Made by a program: the position numbers and the translations under genes. Positions 5,917-12,469 of a DNA stretch of 16,038 bases are shown in pieces; within the stretch, counting starts at the first letter, position 1; the number at the start of each line of letters is the position of its first letter. The DNA comes from Candidatus Nomurabacteria bacterium (GTDB lineage: Bacteria; Patescibacteriota; Saccharimonadia; Saccharimonadales; Saccharimonadaceae), in contig JAITSF010000043.1 in NCBI GenBank assembly GCA_031287975.1, positions 1 to 16,038 of the forward strand. The letters are read 5' to 3'. Under the pieces are notes generated by a model. It was given only the letters and a program-made list of their open reading frames with translations. It was not told the DNA's origin and did not search any database.

Positions 5917-7656
5917 ATGGAAAAGAAGATAGAAACAATGCGGCATAGTTTGGCGCATATTATGGCAGCGGCGGTGGGTAAGTTGTATAAAGATGTTAAG
6001 TTCGGTATTGGGCCGCCGGTGGAGGATGGTTTTTATTATGATTTTGATTTGAGCAAGACAACTATCTCGGAGGACGATTTTCAGGCTATCGAAAAAGAAA
6101 TGCGTAAAATTATCAGCGCCAAGTTGGATTTTGTCCGCCACGAAATGCCGTATGACAAGGCTGTTAAATGGGCTAAAGACAATAACCAGCCGTATAAGTT
6201 GGAGTTAATTGAAGAATTAAAGAGCAACGGAGAGCCTATTAGTTTTTACGCTTCGGGGGATTTTATTGACTTGTGCCGCGGCCCGCATGTGGCTAACACC
6301 GGTAATGTCGGCGCGTTTAAGCTGTTGCGGGTGGCTGGTGCCTATTGGCGGGGTAATGAGAAAAATCCGCAATTACAACGTATTTATGGCGTGGCTTTCG
6401 CTAGCGATGAAGAGCTTCAAGATTTTTTGCAGCGACAGGAGGAAGCCAAAAAGCGTGATCATCGCAAATTAGGTCAAGAACTAGAATTATTTATGTTCCA
6501 CGAAACAGCGCCTGGTATGCCGTATTGGCTGCCGAACGGTGTGACGATTTATAACGAGCTGATAAAATTCTGGCGGGAAGAACACGCCGCGCGCGGTTAC
6601 AAGGAAATTGTGTCGCCGCTGCTTAATAAAAAAGAGCTTTATGTTACTTCGGGTCATTTCGATCATTATTGGGAAGATATGTTTTCGACCAAAGAGAACG
6701 AAGACGGCGAAGTTTACGGTGTCAAGGCTATGAATTGTCCGAACGCTATGGTGGTTTTTGGCAGCAAGCCGCGCTCGTATCGCGATTTGCCGTTTCGGCT
6801 TAGCGACACCGACACCCTACACCGCAATGAATTATCCGGCACACTTAACGGTCTGTTGCGAGTGCGTGAGTTTCGTCAGGACGACGCGCATATTTATGTA
6901 ACAGAAGACCAAATCAAGGCGGAAATCGCCCGCATTTTCGAGATTGTCGAGCGATTCTATTCGATTTTTGGCATGTCGTATGCTTTTCGGCTGGGGACGC
7001 GTCCGAGCAAGTTTATGGGCGACGCGAAATTATGGGACAAGGCTGAGAACAGTTTGAAAGAAATATTGCAAAACGCCGGACGCGATTATTTTGTGCTGGA
7101 CGGCGACGGCGCGTTTTATGGACCGAAAATTGATATTTTGATGAAAGACGTGCTGGGGCGTGAGTGGCAAATGGGGACAATACAGCTGGATTTTCAGCAG
7201 CCGTTGCGGTTTGAGTTGAAATATACTGACAGTGACGGTAGTGAGAAGACACCGATTTGTATACATCGTGTAGTTTATGGCTCTTTGGAGCGTTTTATCG
7301 GCATTTTGATTGAACACACCGCTGGCAAGTTCCCGGTTTGGCTGGCGCCGGAGCAGTTGCGGTTGGTTTTGGTCAAGGATGATGACGAAAAGTTGGTGAA
7401 GTTTGCCCGCGAAATTGTTGACAAGGCAAAGTCGGTCGGGATTCGCGTTGAGCTTGATGATAGCAACGTTAGTGTCGGCAAGAAAATCCGCAATTTTGAA
7501 AATATGAAAGTGCCGTACTGTGTTGTGTTGGGCGAGAAAGAGCTGGCCGGCGGCAAGTTGCCGCTGAGGTCGCGGGCGGATTTGGGCGAGCCGAAAGATT
7601 TAACTGTTGAGGAATTGATTCAAAAAATCGCCGATGAAACCAAAAACCGAACTTAG
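5917..7656 (+). CDS. thrS: Threonyl-tRNA synthetase lacking the TGS domain
   Basis: The 579-residue cytoplasmic enzyme attaches threonine to tRNA-Thr. The protein begins directly in the editing domain: HSLAH (H10, H14) and C120-RGPH124 form the editing-site His/Cys set that removes mis-added serine. The class II core follows, with MNCPNAM (C274), RVREFRQDDAH (H325) and ICIHRVVYGSLERF (H450). C274, H325 and H450 correspond to the zinc ligands of E. coli ThrRS. The anticodon-binding domain covers about 478-575. The N-terminal TGS domain of about 60 residues found in the 642-residue E. coli enzyme is absent. The start at 5917 is supported by the extended -10 box 8 bases upstream. The 3' end overlaps miaA by 23 bases, so the two are translated from one message. 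The stop is TAG. Confidence 0.95.
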   Translation: MEKKIETMRHSLAHIMAAAVGKLYKDVKFGIGPPVEDGFYYDFDLSKTTISEDDFQAIEKEMRKIISAKLDFVRHEMPYDKAVKWAKDNNQPYKLELIEELKSNGEPISFYASGDFIDLCRGPHVANTGNVGAFKLLRVAGAYWRGNEKNPQLQRIYGVAFASDEELQDFLQRQEEAKKRDHRKLGQELELFMFHETAPGMPYWLPNGVTIYNELIKFWREEHAARGYKEIVSPLLNKKELYVTSGHFDHYWEDMFSTKENEDGEVYGVKAMNCPNAMVVFGSKPRSYRDLPFRLSDTDTLHRNELSGTLNGLLRVREFRQDDAHIYVTEDQIKAEIARIFEIVERFYSIFGMSYAFRLGTRPSKFMGDAKLWDKAENSLKEILQNAGRDYFVLDGDGAFYGPKIDILMKDVLGREWQMGTIQLDFQQPLRFELKYTDSDGSEKTPICIHRVVYGSLERFIGILIEHTAGKFPVWLAPEQLRLVLVKDDDEKLVKFAREIVDKAKSVGIRVELDDSNVSVGKKIRNFENMKVPYCVVLGEKELAGGKLPLRSRADLGEPKDLTVEELIQKIADETKNRT

Positions 7657-8368
7657 TAAACCATTAGTGGCGATTATGGGTCAGACCGCCAGCGGAAAAA
7701 CCGCTTTGGCGATTGAATTGGCGCGGAAGTTTGGCGGCGAGATTATTTGCGCAGATTCGCGGACGATCTATAGGGGGATGGACATTGGCGCTGCCAAGCC
7801 AACCAAGCGGGAGCGGCGGCTAGCGCCGCACCACATGTTGGATTTAATTGAGCCGGGTGAGAAATATACAATCTACCAGTTTAAGGCGGAGGTTTTGCGG
7901 CTAATCGCGGAAATTCGCAGTCGAGGGCGGACGCCGTTTTTAGTGGGCGGTTCGGGGTTGTATTTATATACAATCTTGTTTGACTATGATTTTGAGCGGG
8001 AAACCCGTCGTGAAAAGTTGATTCCGAACTGTATCGCGGTGGGAATTGAGGTTGACGAAGAAGTTTTGCGGCGTAGAATTGTCGAGCGGTTTGATAAAAT
8101 GCTCGAGGATGGGTTTGAGAACGAGGTTAGAAATCTAGTTGAGAAATACGGCCCGAATTGCTTACAACTTGAGCGAAACTCGTATGGCGAGATGCAAAAA
8201 TATTTACACGGAGAGATTACCAAAGACGAATTGCGGGCTAGAGCCGAAACCGTCGATTGGCAACTCGCCAAAAAACAACGCACTTGGTTTACCCAAAAAC
8301 ACGACCAAATCACTTGGTTACCAGCCGATAAAGCAAAAAGATATATTTCTGACTTACTTTCTGAATAA
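7634..8368 (+). CDS. miaA: tRNA dimethylallyltransferase, short form
   Basis: MiaA transfers a dimethylallyl group to A37 of tRNAs reading UNN codons. Visible motifs are the P-loop GQTASGKT (16-23), the substrate loop DSRTIYRGMDIGAAKPT (41-57; usually DSMQVYRGMDIGTAKP), GGSGLYL (105-111), and the C-terminal KKQRTWF (213-219). At 244 residues it is about 50-60 shorter than the common ~300-residue enzyme. The sequence jumps from LFDYDF straight to the ERETRREKLIPN region, so the segment that normally contains the inserted tRNA-contacting helical domain is missing. The start lies inside thrS (overlap 23 bases, different frame) with no local Shine-Dalgarno, indicating translational coupling. A promoter for the next gene sits at its 3' end. 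Confidence 0.9.
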   Translation: MKPKTELSKPLVAIMGQTASGKTALAIELARKFGGEIICADSRTIYRGMDIGAAKPTKRERRLAPHHMLDLIEPGEKYTIYQFKAEVLRLIAEIRSRGRTPFLVGGSGLYLYTILFDYDFERETRREKLIPNCIAVGIEVDEEVLRRRIVERFDKMLEDGFENEVRNLVEKYGPNCLQLERNSYGEMQKYLHGEITKDELRARAETVDWQLAKKQRTWFTQKHDQITWLPADKAKRYISDLLSE

Positions 8369-8382
8369 AAATTTGGTACAAT
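8354..8382 (+). promoter_or_regulatory. Promoter of the wHTH-NTase gene
   Basis: TTACTT (8354-8359), 17-base spacer, TACAAT (8377-8382). Transcript start is expected near 8389, leaving a short leader that carries the Shine-Dalgarno AGAGGT (8391-8396) 7 bases before the ATG. The promoter overlaps the miaA stop codon. Confidence 0.5.
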
Positions 8383-8403
8383 GGTTTTAGAGAGGTAGAA
8401 AAT

Positions 8404-8991
8404 ATGATTGACGCATTATTTGGTTCAAAAACTCGGGTAAAATTACTTTATTTGTTCATGAATAACCCTGAACGGGCTTTTTATGTACGTGAAATCACTA
8501 GGAAAATCGATGAACAGATTAACTCGGTGCGTCGGGAGCTGTCGAACATGTTGAACATTGGTATTATTAAAAGCGACAGCAAAGAACACAAAATTTTTTA
8601 TGCTGTGAACAAATCGTATGTTTTTTACACGCCGCTGCGCAAAATTTTTACAAGCAAGGAGCTATCGGCCGAAAAGGAAGACGAAAGCGCTGTCTGGGCA
8701 AAGCGGTTTTTCGCAATTGGCGATGTTAAATTGGTGGTTTTTGCTGGAAAACTTGTTAGTGGCTTTGACAGCGATGTTGATTTGTTGGTGGTGGGGAATA
8801 TCAGCAAAGTGAAGCTGCGTAATTTAGTGAAAGTTATCGAGGAAGAACAGGGAATTGTGGTAGCTTTTGCTGTGATGACATATGACGATTTCTACTATCG
8901 CAAGAGTGTTCAAGACAAATTCATAACTGATATATTCGACGCTAAACATTTAGTGGTGGTTGATGTAAATGAAGTATTAAAACAAGAATAA
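8404..8991 (+). CDS. Winged-helix protein fused to a minimal nucleotidyltransferase domain
   Basis: The product is 195 residues. Residues 1-75 form a winged helix: SKTRVKLLYLFMNNPERAFYVREI, then INSVRRELSNMLNIGIIKSD with a wing at KIFYAVN. Residues 105-190 carry a nucleotidyltransferase-like fold with FDSDVDLLVVG (D124-x-D126 as the metal-binding pair). The usual GS of the GSxxRG signature is replaced by A114-G115, so activity is uncertain. Such wHTH-MNT fusions are common in Patescibacteria and are thought to be regulators, but no target is known to me. The gene has its own promoter and Shine-Dalgarno. It is followed after 10 bases by the MBL-fold gene, whose Shine-Dalgarno overlaps the junction, so the two form an operon. 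Confidence 0.8.
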   Translation: MIDALFGSKTRVKLLYLFMNNPERAFYVREITRKIDEQINSVRRELSNMLNIGIIKSDSKEHKIFYAVNKSYVFYTPLRKIFTSKELSAEKEDESAVWAKRFFAIGDVKLVVFAGKLVSGFDSDVDLLVVGNISKVKLRNLVKVIEEEQGIVVAFAVMTYDDFYYRKSVQDKFITDIFDAKHLVVVDVNEVLKQE

Positions 8992-9001
8992 AAGGAGAAA
9001 C

Positions 9002-9616
9002 ATGGAAATAGATTTTAGAGGCGCTAATTCGGTGGTGGTAAAAAGTAAGGCTGGGACTATTGTAACCGACCCGACAGATAATGTTAAAGTTAACGAAATC
9101 AACAACGATGGTGTGATTACGATTGTTACGCAAGATGATTTTATTCCGAAAAAGGCTAGTTTTGTGATAAATATGCCTGGCGAATACGAGCACAACGACA
9201 TTTCGATTATTGGTATGCCAATGCAGCGCCATATTGATCCGGACGGCAAGGTTGGGGTGGCTTATCGGTTGGTGCTGGACGGTGTCCGGATTGCGGTGTT
9301 GGGGCATATTCTAGCGCCGATTAGCGATGATGATCTGGAGGCTCTCGGGGTTGTCGATGTACTAATTTTGCCGGTGGGTGGCGGCGGATATACACTTGAC
9401 GCTAAAGACGCGGCAGCTATCACTAGGCAAATCGGTCCGAAAGTTGTTATTCCGACACACTACGAAGATAAAGATATTAAGTATGAAGTGCCGCAAGAGC
9501 CGGTGGAAGCGTTTATCAAAGAAATCGGTGGTAATTATGAAAAAGTTGATAGCCTAAAGCTAAAAAACGGCGCTTTGCCGGAGGTTCTAACAGTTTACGA
9601 GCTAAAGCGAAAATAA
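9002..9616 (+). CDS. Metallo-beta-lactamase-fold protein without the metal-binding motif
   Basis: The product is 204 residues, cytoplasmic. The order of elements follows the UPF0173/YtkL-like MBL group: a first strand FRGANSVVVKSKAGTIVTDP, the GPGEYE-like MPGEYEHNDISI (58-69), VRIAVLGHI (95-103), VDVLILPVGGGGYTLDA (118-134) and VVIPTHYED (148-156). The family's HxHxDH metal ligands are missing; VTQDDF (42-47) stands where they should be. Late positions such as H102 and H153 remain. The protein is therefore probably not a normal zinc hydrolase and may have a structural or binding role. The AAAGGAG Shine-Dalgarno (from 8991) is the strongest in the window. It ends at a terminator shared with rpmB. 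Confidence 0.85.
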   Translation: MEIDFRGANSVVVKSKAGTIVTDPTDNVKVNEINNDGVITIVTQDDFIPKKASFVINMPGEYEHNDISIIGMPMQRHIDPDGKVGVAYRLVLDGVRIAVLGHILAPISDDDLEALGVVDVLILPVGGGGYTLDAKDAAAITRQIGPKVVIPTHYEDKDIKYEVPQEPVEAFIKEIGGNYEKVDSLKLKNGALPEVLTVYELKRK

Positions 9617-9641
9617 CTTTTGCGCTTCAGGCGCAAAAGTT
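9615..9641. terminator. Bidirectional terminator between the MBL gene and rpmB
   Basis: AACTTTTGCGC (9615-9625), a TTCAG loop and GCGCAAAAGTT (9631-9641) make a perfect 11-bp stem. The T-runs are inside the stem on both strands, so it can stop both convergent transcripts. It begins inside the TAA of the MBL gene. Confidence 0.75.
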
Positions 9642-9645
9642 GAGC

Positions 9646-9834
9646 TTATAAAACACCTTTTTTCTTTAGGGTGCGGATTGCATCGGCGCTGACTTTCATA
9701 GTTACCTTTTTACCGTCTAGTATAAAGGTTTTTTTCTGTAGGTTGGGTTTGAAAACTCGTTTGGTGCGTCGTAAAGAATCGCTGACGTTGTGTCCGTGTT
9801 GAACTCCTTTTCCGGTTAATGCGCATTTTGCCAT
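9646..9834 (-). CDS. rpmB: 50S ribosomal protein L28
   Basis: The product is 62 residues, the normal length. It begins [20 protein letters not shown] and contains [11 protein letters not shown], the family signature for binding 23S rRNA, and ends in a basic tail (RTLKKKGVL). The ATG at 9834 has AGGAAA about 6 bases before it. A sigma70-type promoter with flanking repeats lies immediately upstream. The gene is monocistronic and convergent with the MBL-fold gene, and its start is divergent from the site-2 protease gene. Confidence 0.95.
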   Translation of the reverse strand: MAKCALTGKGVQHGHNVSDSLRRTKRVFKPNLQKKTFILDGKKVTMKVSADAIRTLKKKGVL

Positions 9835-9859
9835 ATTATTTCCTCGTTTCTTTTATATC

Positions 9860-9900
9860 TGTCAAGTCTATCGAAAAAACGTTCGATTGTCAAGACTATC
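9860..9900 (-). promoter_or_regulatory. rpmB promoter with tandem and inverted repeats
   Basis: TTGACA (9893-9888), a 17-base spacer and TAGACT (9870-9865) form the promoter. Two 13-base direct repeats, GATAGTCTTGACA (9900-9888) and GATAGACTTGACA (9872-9860), differ at one base and lie 28 bases apart. ATCGAA/TTCGAT (9870-9887) form an inverted repeat filling the spacer. The arrangement looks like an operator or a duplicated promoter half. Confidence 0.5.
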
Positions 9901-9919
9901 AGCGGCGCGGTTAATAGTG

Positions 9920-9925
9920 TAAAAT
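9920..9925 (+). promoter_or_regulatory. -10 box TAAAAT of the site-2 protease gene
   Basis: TAAAAT lies exactly 6 bases before the ATG at 9932. The alternative ATG at 9926 would abut the box and would be upstream of the transcript start, so 9932 is preferred. Confidence 0.5.
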
Positions 9926-9931
9926 ATGGAT

Positions 9932-10573
9932 ATGGAAAATATATTGTTTACGATTATTTCGGCTTTGGTAGTAATTTTCTTCTCAATGGTGTTGCACGAG
10001 ATTGCGCACGGGCTAGTGGCATACTGGTTGGGCGATGATACCGCTAAATCCAGCGGTCGTTTCAGCCTTAATCCGCTTCGTCACATTGATCCGTTTTTGA
10101 CAATTATCATGCCGATGTTAATGGTAATAGGTAATCTGTTCGGTTTTGGATTGCCGATTTTCGGAGGGGCAAAACCAGTACCGGTTAACACTCTACGAAT
10201 TAAAGGTGGAGCTTTGGGTTTGGCTTTGGTGGCTATCGCTGGCCCTCTGACGAATTTTATATTGGCGTTTTTGTTTTTTGTTGGGGTGGTTTTTACCAGC
10301 GGCCACGCCCAAGCTTTTTCAATGTTAGCGCTCCAAATAAACTTAGGTTTCATGGTATTCAACTTAATTCCGATACCACCGCTTGACGGCTCGCGAGTAC
10401 TGTTTGCTCTGGCACCCGACAGTATCCGGAAATTCATGATTTATCTCGAGCAATATGGTTTGATGTTGGTTTTTGTGATGTTGATATTCTTCGGCGGAGT
10501 TTTTGGTACGGCTATGAGTACGGCAATCAATGCAATAATAGATTTATTTAGCAAGATTCTTATGATACAATAA
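9932..10573 (+). CDS. Site-2 protease family (M50B) membrane metalloprotease
   Basis: The product is 213 residues, an intramembrane zinc protease of the small prokaryotic M50 group. The first TM segment carries HEIAH (H22, E23, H26), the zinc-binding HExxH. GGAKPVPVN (78-86) and NLIPIPPLDGSR (144-155), with D152 as the third ligand, complete the active site. Four to five further hydrophobic segments are seen (55-75, 93-120, 129-147, 171-190). No PDZ domain is present. Substrate is unknown; members cut membrane-anchored regulators or leftover signal peptides. I choose the ATG at 9932 (MENILF) rather than 9926 because of the -10 spacing. The gene stands alone; the next gene starts 153 bases later behind a structured stretch. 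Confidence 0.88.
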   Translation: MENILFTIISALVVIFFSMVLHEIAHGLVAYWLGDDTAKSSGRFSLNPLRHIDPFLTIIMPMLMVIGNLFGFGLPIFGGAKPVPVNTLRIKGGALGLALVAIAGPLTNFILAFLFFVGVVFTSGHAQAFSMLALQINLGFMVFNLIPIPPLDGSRVLFALAPDSIRKFMIYLEQYGLMLVFVMLIFFGGVFGTAMSTAINAIIDLFSKILMIQ

Positions 10574-10592
10574 AACTGCCATGGTTTGATCG

Positions 10593-10700
10593 GAATATAT
10601 GATTCCTAACAAATCATAGATAGGGACGACTAATTGTCTAGTATCGTGGTACTAGGTTGCGTTGACCCACCGTTAATGACGGGATATCTATAGTTTCGTC
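10593..10700 (+). other. Hairpin-rich stretch before the Nudix-RNase H gene
   Basis: Several stems lie close together. GGAAT-ATATG-ATTCC (10592-10606 region) competes with TATGATT-CCTAACA-AATCATA (10598-10618 region), since both use ATTCC/TATGATT. CTAGTA-TCGTGG-TACTAG (10638-10655) is a perfect 6-bp stem. CCGT-TAATG-ACGG (10670-10682) follows. ATAGATA (10616-10622) can pair with TATCTAT (10685-10691) and would enclose the last two. A -10-like TACAAT (10566-10571) at the end of the protease gene could start a ~150-base leader. Alternatively transcription starts after these stems, at the promoter near 10662-10690. No known riboswitch or T-box motif was recognised. Confidence 0.4.
10662..10694 (+). 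promoter_or_regulatory. Possible promoter of the Nudix-RNase H gene
   Basis: TTGACC (10662-10667), a 17-base spacer and TATCTA (10685-10690), overlapping TATAGT (10689-10694). It would give a leader of about 30 bases with Shine-Dalgarno AGGAGA (10715-10720). Confidence 0.35.
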
Positions 10701-10726
10701 AATCATGGCGCTCTAGGAGAATTTAT

Positions 10727-11569
10727 ATGAAACAAAAAATAGTAGTCAGGGCAATTATCAGAGATGAACACGGCAGGACACTTTTCTTGCGTCGAAAAGA
10801 CGGTCGGCCGTCGATAGAGGGCAAGTTTGAGTTGCCGGGCGGGAAAATGATAATCGGCGAACAGCCAGCTGACGCTATCAAAAGGACTCTAAAATATCAT
10901 ACCGGTTTGGCGGCTGACACTGTCCAGCTATTCGACATTATCGCTTATGTTGACCCAGACGACCAACGGCTGGAGTATTTATTTATAGTTTATTTGATTA
11001 GTTTGGGGCAAAGTGGCAACAAAATTACGCTGGATAGCGGTTATGATAAGTATATCTGGAAAAAGAAGTCAGAATTACAACAAAATGTTGTAACTGAGTC
11101 AACAAAAGTAATTATCGGGCTGGATGGTATGGTAAATCTAGCGGGTCAAAAAGGAAATCGTAACAAGTTTGTTATATATACCGACGGCGGTTCGCGTGGC
11201 AATCCTGGGCCGTCAGCGGCTGGTTTTGTGATAGTTGATAAAAATGAAGACATTGTGGCGGACGGCGGTCGTTATTTGGGGGTCCAAGACAATACTTACG
11301 CTGAGTATGCCGCAATTTTACTGGCGCTTTCAAAATCTTACGCTATGGGACTATTGAACGTAGAGCTACGCTCAGACAGCCTTAGTACCGTAAACCAAAT
11401 CAACGGCATTAACACCAGACCAGAGCCAGATGTAATGCCGATACTAGACAGAATAAATATTTTAAAAAAGAAGTTTTCAAATATCAAAGTAATCCACATC
11501 CGTCGCGACTTTAACATGCTGGCCGACGGAGTAGTGAATCGAGTTTTAGACGAACACGAAAACAATTAA
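10727..11569 (+). CDS. Nudix-like domain fused to RNase HI
   Basis: The product is 280 residues. Residues 1-130 have a Nudix fold: VVRAIIRDEHGRTLFLRR, then FELPGGK and the Nudix box from G39. The box reads G-x5-E45-x7-R53-T-L-K-Y-H-T-G60-L; the consensus REUxEE glutamates are replaced by T54, Y57 and H58, so metal-dependent pyrophosphohydrolase activity is probably lost. Residues 147-280 are RNase HI with all four acidic residues: YTDGG (D153), YAEYAA (E193), RSDS (D217) and MLADG (D267). This half should cut RNA in RNA-DNA hybrids in the cytoplasm. The ATG at 10727 has AGGAGA 6 bases upstream. The gene converges on rnpB, and its TAA lies inside the presumed U-tract of that RNA. Confidence 0.88.
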   Translation: MKQKIVVRAIIRDEHGRTLFLRRKDGRPSIEGKFELPGGKMIIGEQPADAIKRTLKYHTGLAADTVQLFDIIAYVDPDDQRLEYLFIVYLISLGQSGNKITLDSGYDKYIWKKKSELQQNVVTESTKVIIGLDGMVNLAGQKGNRNKFVIYTDGGSRGNPGPSAAGFVIVDKNEDIVADGGRYLGVQDNTYAEYAAILLALSKSYAMGLLNVELRSDSLSTVNQINGINTRPEPDVMPILDRINILKKKFSNIKVIHIRRDFNMLADGVVNRVLDEHENN

Positions 11570-11572
11570 AAA

Positions 11573-11914
11573 GCTAGATTGCCGTAAGCCGGATTTTGTC
11601 GAGGGCGATCATCTATCTATGGATACCATTGCTGGTACTCTATAGCGGGTTCATACAATCTGTTGACGAGCAGCCAATAACCAGATTTCCTTGCAGCCGA
11701 CAGGGTTTACCTCCAGAATATGTCGCCATATTCTGCTGTACGCTCTTACCGCACTCCTTTCACCATTGCCGTTCCTATGAAGGACTTAGGCTGTATCGTT
11801 TCTGTGGCACTTTCCCTAGAATTACTTCTGGTCGCCGTTAACGACTGTCGTTGCTCTATGCTGTCCGGACTTTCCTCTCCTTTTTCAAAAGGGGCGATCA
11901 CCTAGCAATCTAGC
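11573..11914 (-). ncRNA. rnpB: RNase P RNA (M1 RNA)
   Basis: About 342 nucleotides on the minus strand, the catalytic RNA that trims tRNA 5' leaders. The ends form a perfect 10-bp P1 helix, GCTAGATTGC (5', 11914-11905) with GCAATCTAGC (3', 11582-11573). The conserved regions are all visible in order: GAGGAAAGTCCGGAC (11877-11863), CCACAGAAAC, GGTAAGAGCGTAC, GGAGGTAAACCC and AAAATCCGGCTTA near the 3' end. The layout looks bacterial type A. P1 is followed by TTTTT (11572-11568), so the P1 3' strand and U-run could themselves stop transcription. The promoter sits in the 3' end of rplT. Confidence 0.95.
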
Positions 11915-11920
11915 AACCCT

Positions 11921-11949
11921 ATTTTACTACTATTTAGTGGATTTAACAA
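11921..11949 (-). promoter_or_regulatory. rnpB promoter
   Basis: TTGTTA (11949-11944), a 17-base spacer and TAAAAT (11926-11921). The P1 helix of the RNA begins 6 bases after the -10 box, which gives a direct estimate of -10 to start spacing in this organism. It overlaps the rplT stop codon. Confidence 0.65.
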
Positions 11950-12271
11950 TAGCGGCGAATGCTGCCGGCTCTCTGACGGCTAAATCAGCCAAGATTTTGC
12001 GGTCTAAGTTGATGTTTTTGGCTTTCAATCCAGCCATTAGTTTTGAATAGGTTGTGTCGTTTTCCCTGGCTGCGGTGTTAATTCGCGTAATCCACAATGC
12101 CCGCAAGTCGCGTTTTTTATTGCGGCGGTCGCGGTAGCTGTATTGCAAAGCCTTAATAACGGCCTGTTTCGCCATACGGAAGCTGCGAGTACGACCATGT
12201 TGCATACCTTTGGCTTGTTTTAAAACTTTTTTATGGCGCGCGTTGGCTGTAGTCCCTCGTTTTATTCTCAT
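11930..12271 (-). CDS. rplT: 50S ribosomal protein L20
   Basis: The product is 113 residues, close to the usual 117. It begins [20 protein letters not shown], a basic N-terminal arm that threads into 23S rRNA, and continues through [20 protein letters not shown], the most conserved segment. It is an early assembly protein and in several bacteria represses its own operon. The start lies 3 bases after rpmI; its Shine-Dalgarno TAGGAG is inside the last rpmI codons, 8 bases from the ATG, so the two are coupled. The stop is TAG, and the rnpB promoter overlaps it. Confidence 0.96.
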   Translation of the reverse strand: MRIKRGTTANARHKKVLKQAKGMQHGRTRSFRMAKQAVIKALQYSYRDRRNKKRDLRALWITRINTAARENDTTYSKLMAGLKAKNINLDRKILADLAVREPAAFAAIVKSTK

Positions 12272-12274
12272 AAG

Positions 12275-12469
12275 TTAAGCTCCTATTGCTCGTTTAATAT
12301 TGCTTTTGATCTTGCCGGTAATTTGCGACGGCGTTTCTTTGGATCGGTTATTGCGCTTGGTGTGGTGCGTCATAAAATGATGCGACGCAGCATTAGCTCG
12401 AATAACTTTGCCGGTTTTAGTCTGTTTGACACGCTTAGCGGTGCCTTTGTGGGTCTTTAGTTTTGGCAC
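12275..12469 (-). CDS. rpmI: 50S ribosomal protein L35
   Basis: The product is 64 residues, the family length, starting PKLKTHKGTAKRVKQTKTGK after the initiator and containing HHFMTHHTKRNNRS, typical of L35. The start codon is GTG (12469-12467). Its G is the last base of the infC TAG (TAGTG overlap), with AAGGAG 6 bases upstream inside infC. This tight overlap implies translational coupling with infC. The order infC-rpmI-rplT is the conserved bacterial one. Confidence 0.95.
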   Translation of the reverse strand: MPKLKTHKGTAKRVKQTKTGKVIRANAASHHFMTHHTKRNNRSKETPSQITGKIKSNIKRAIGA

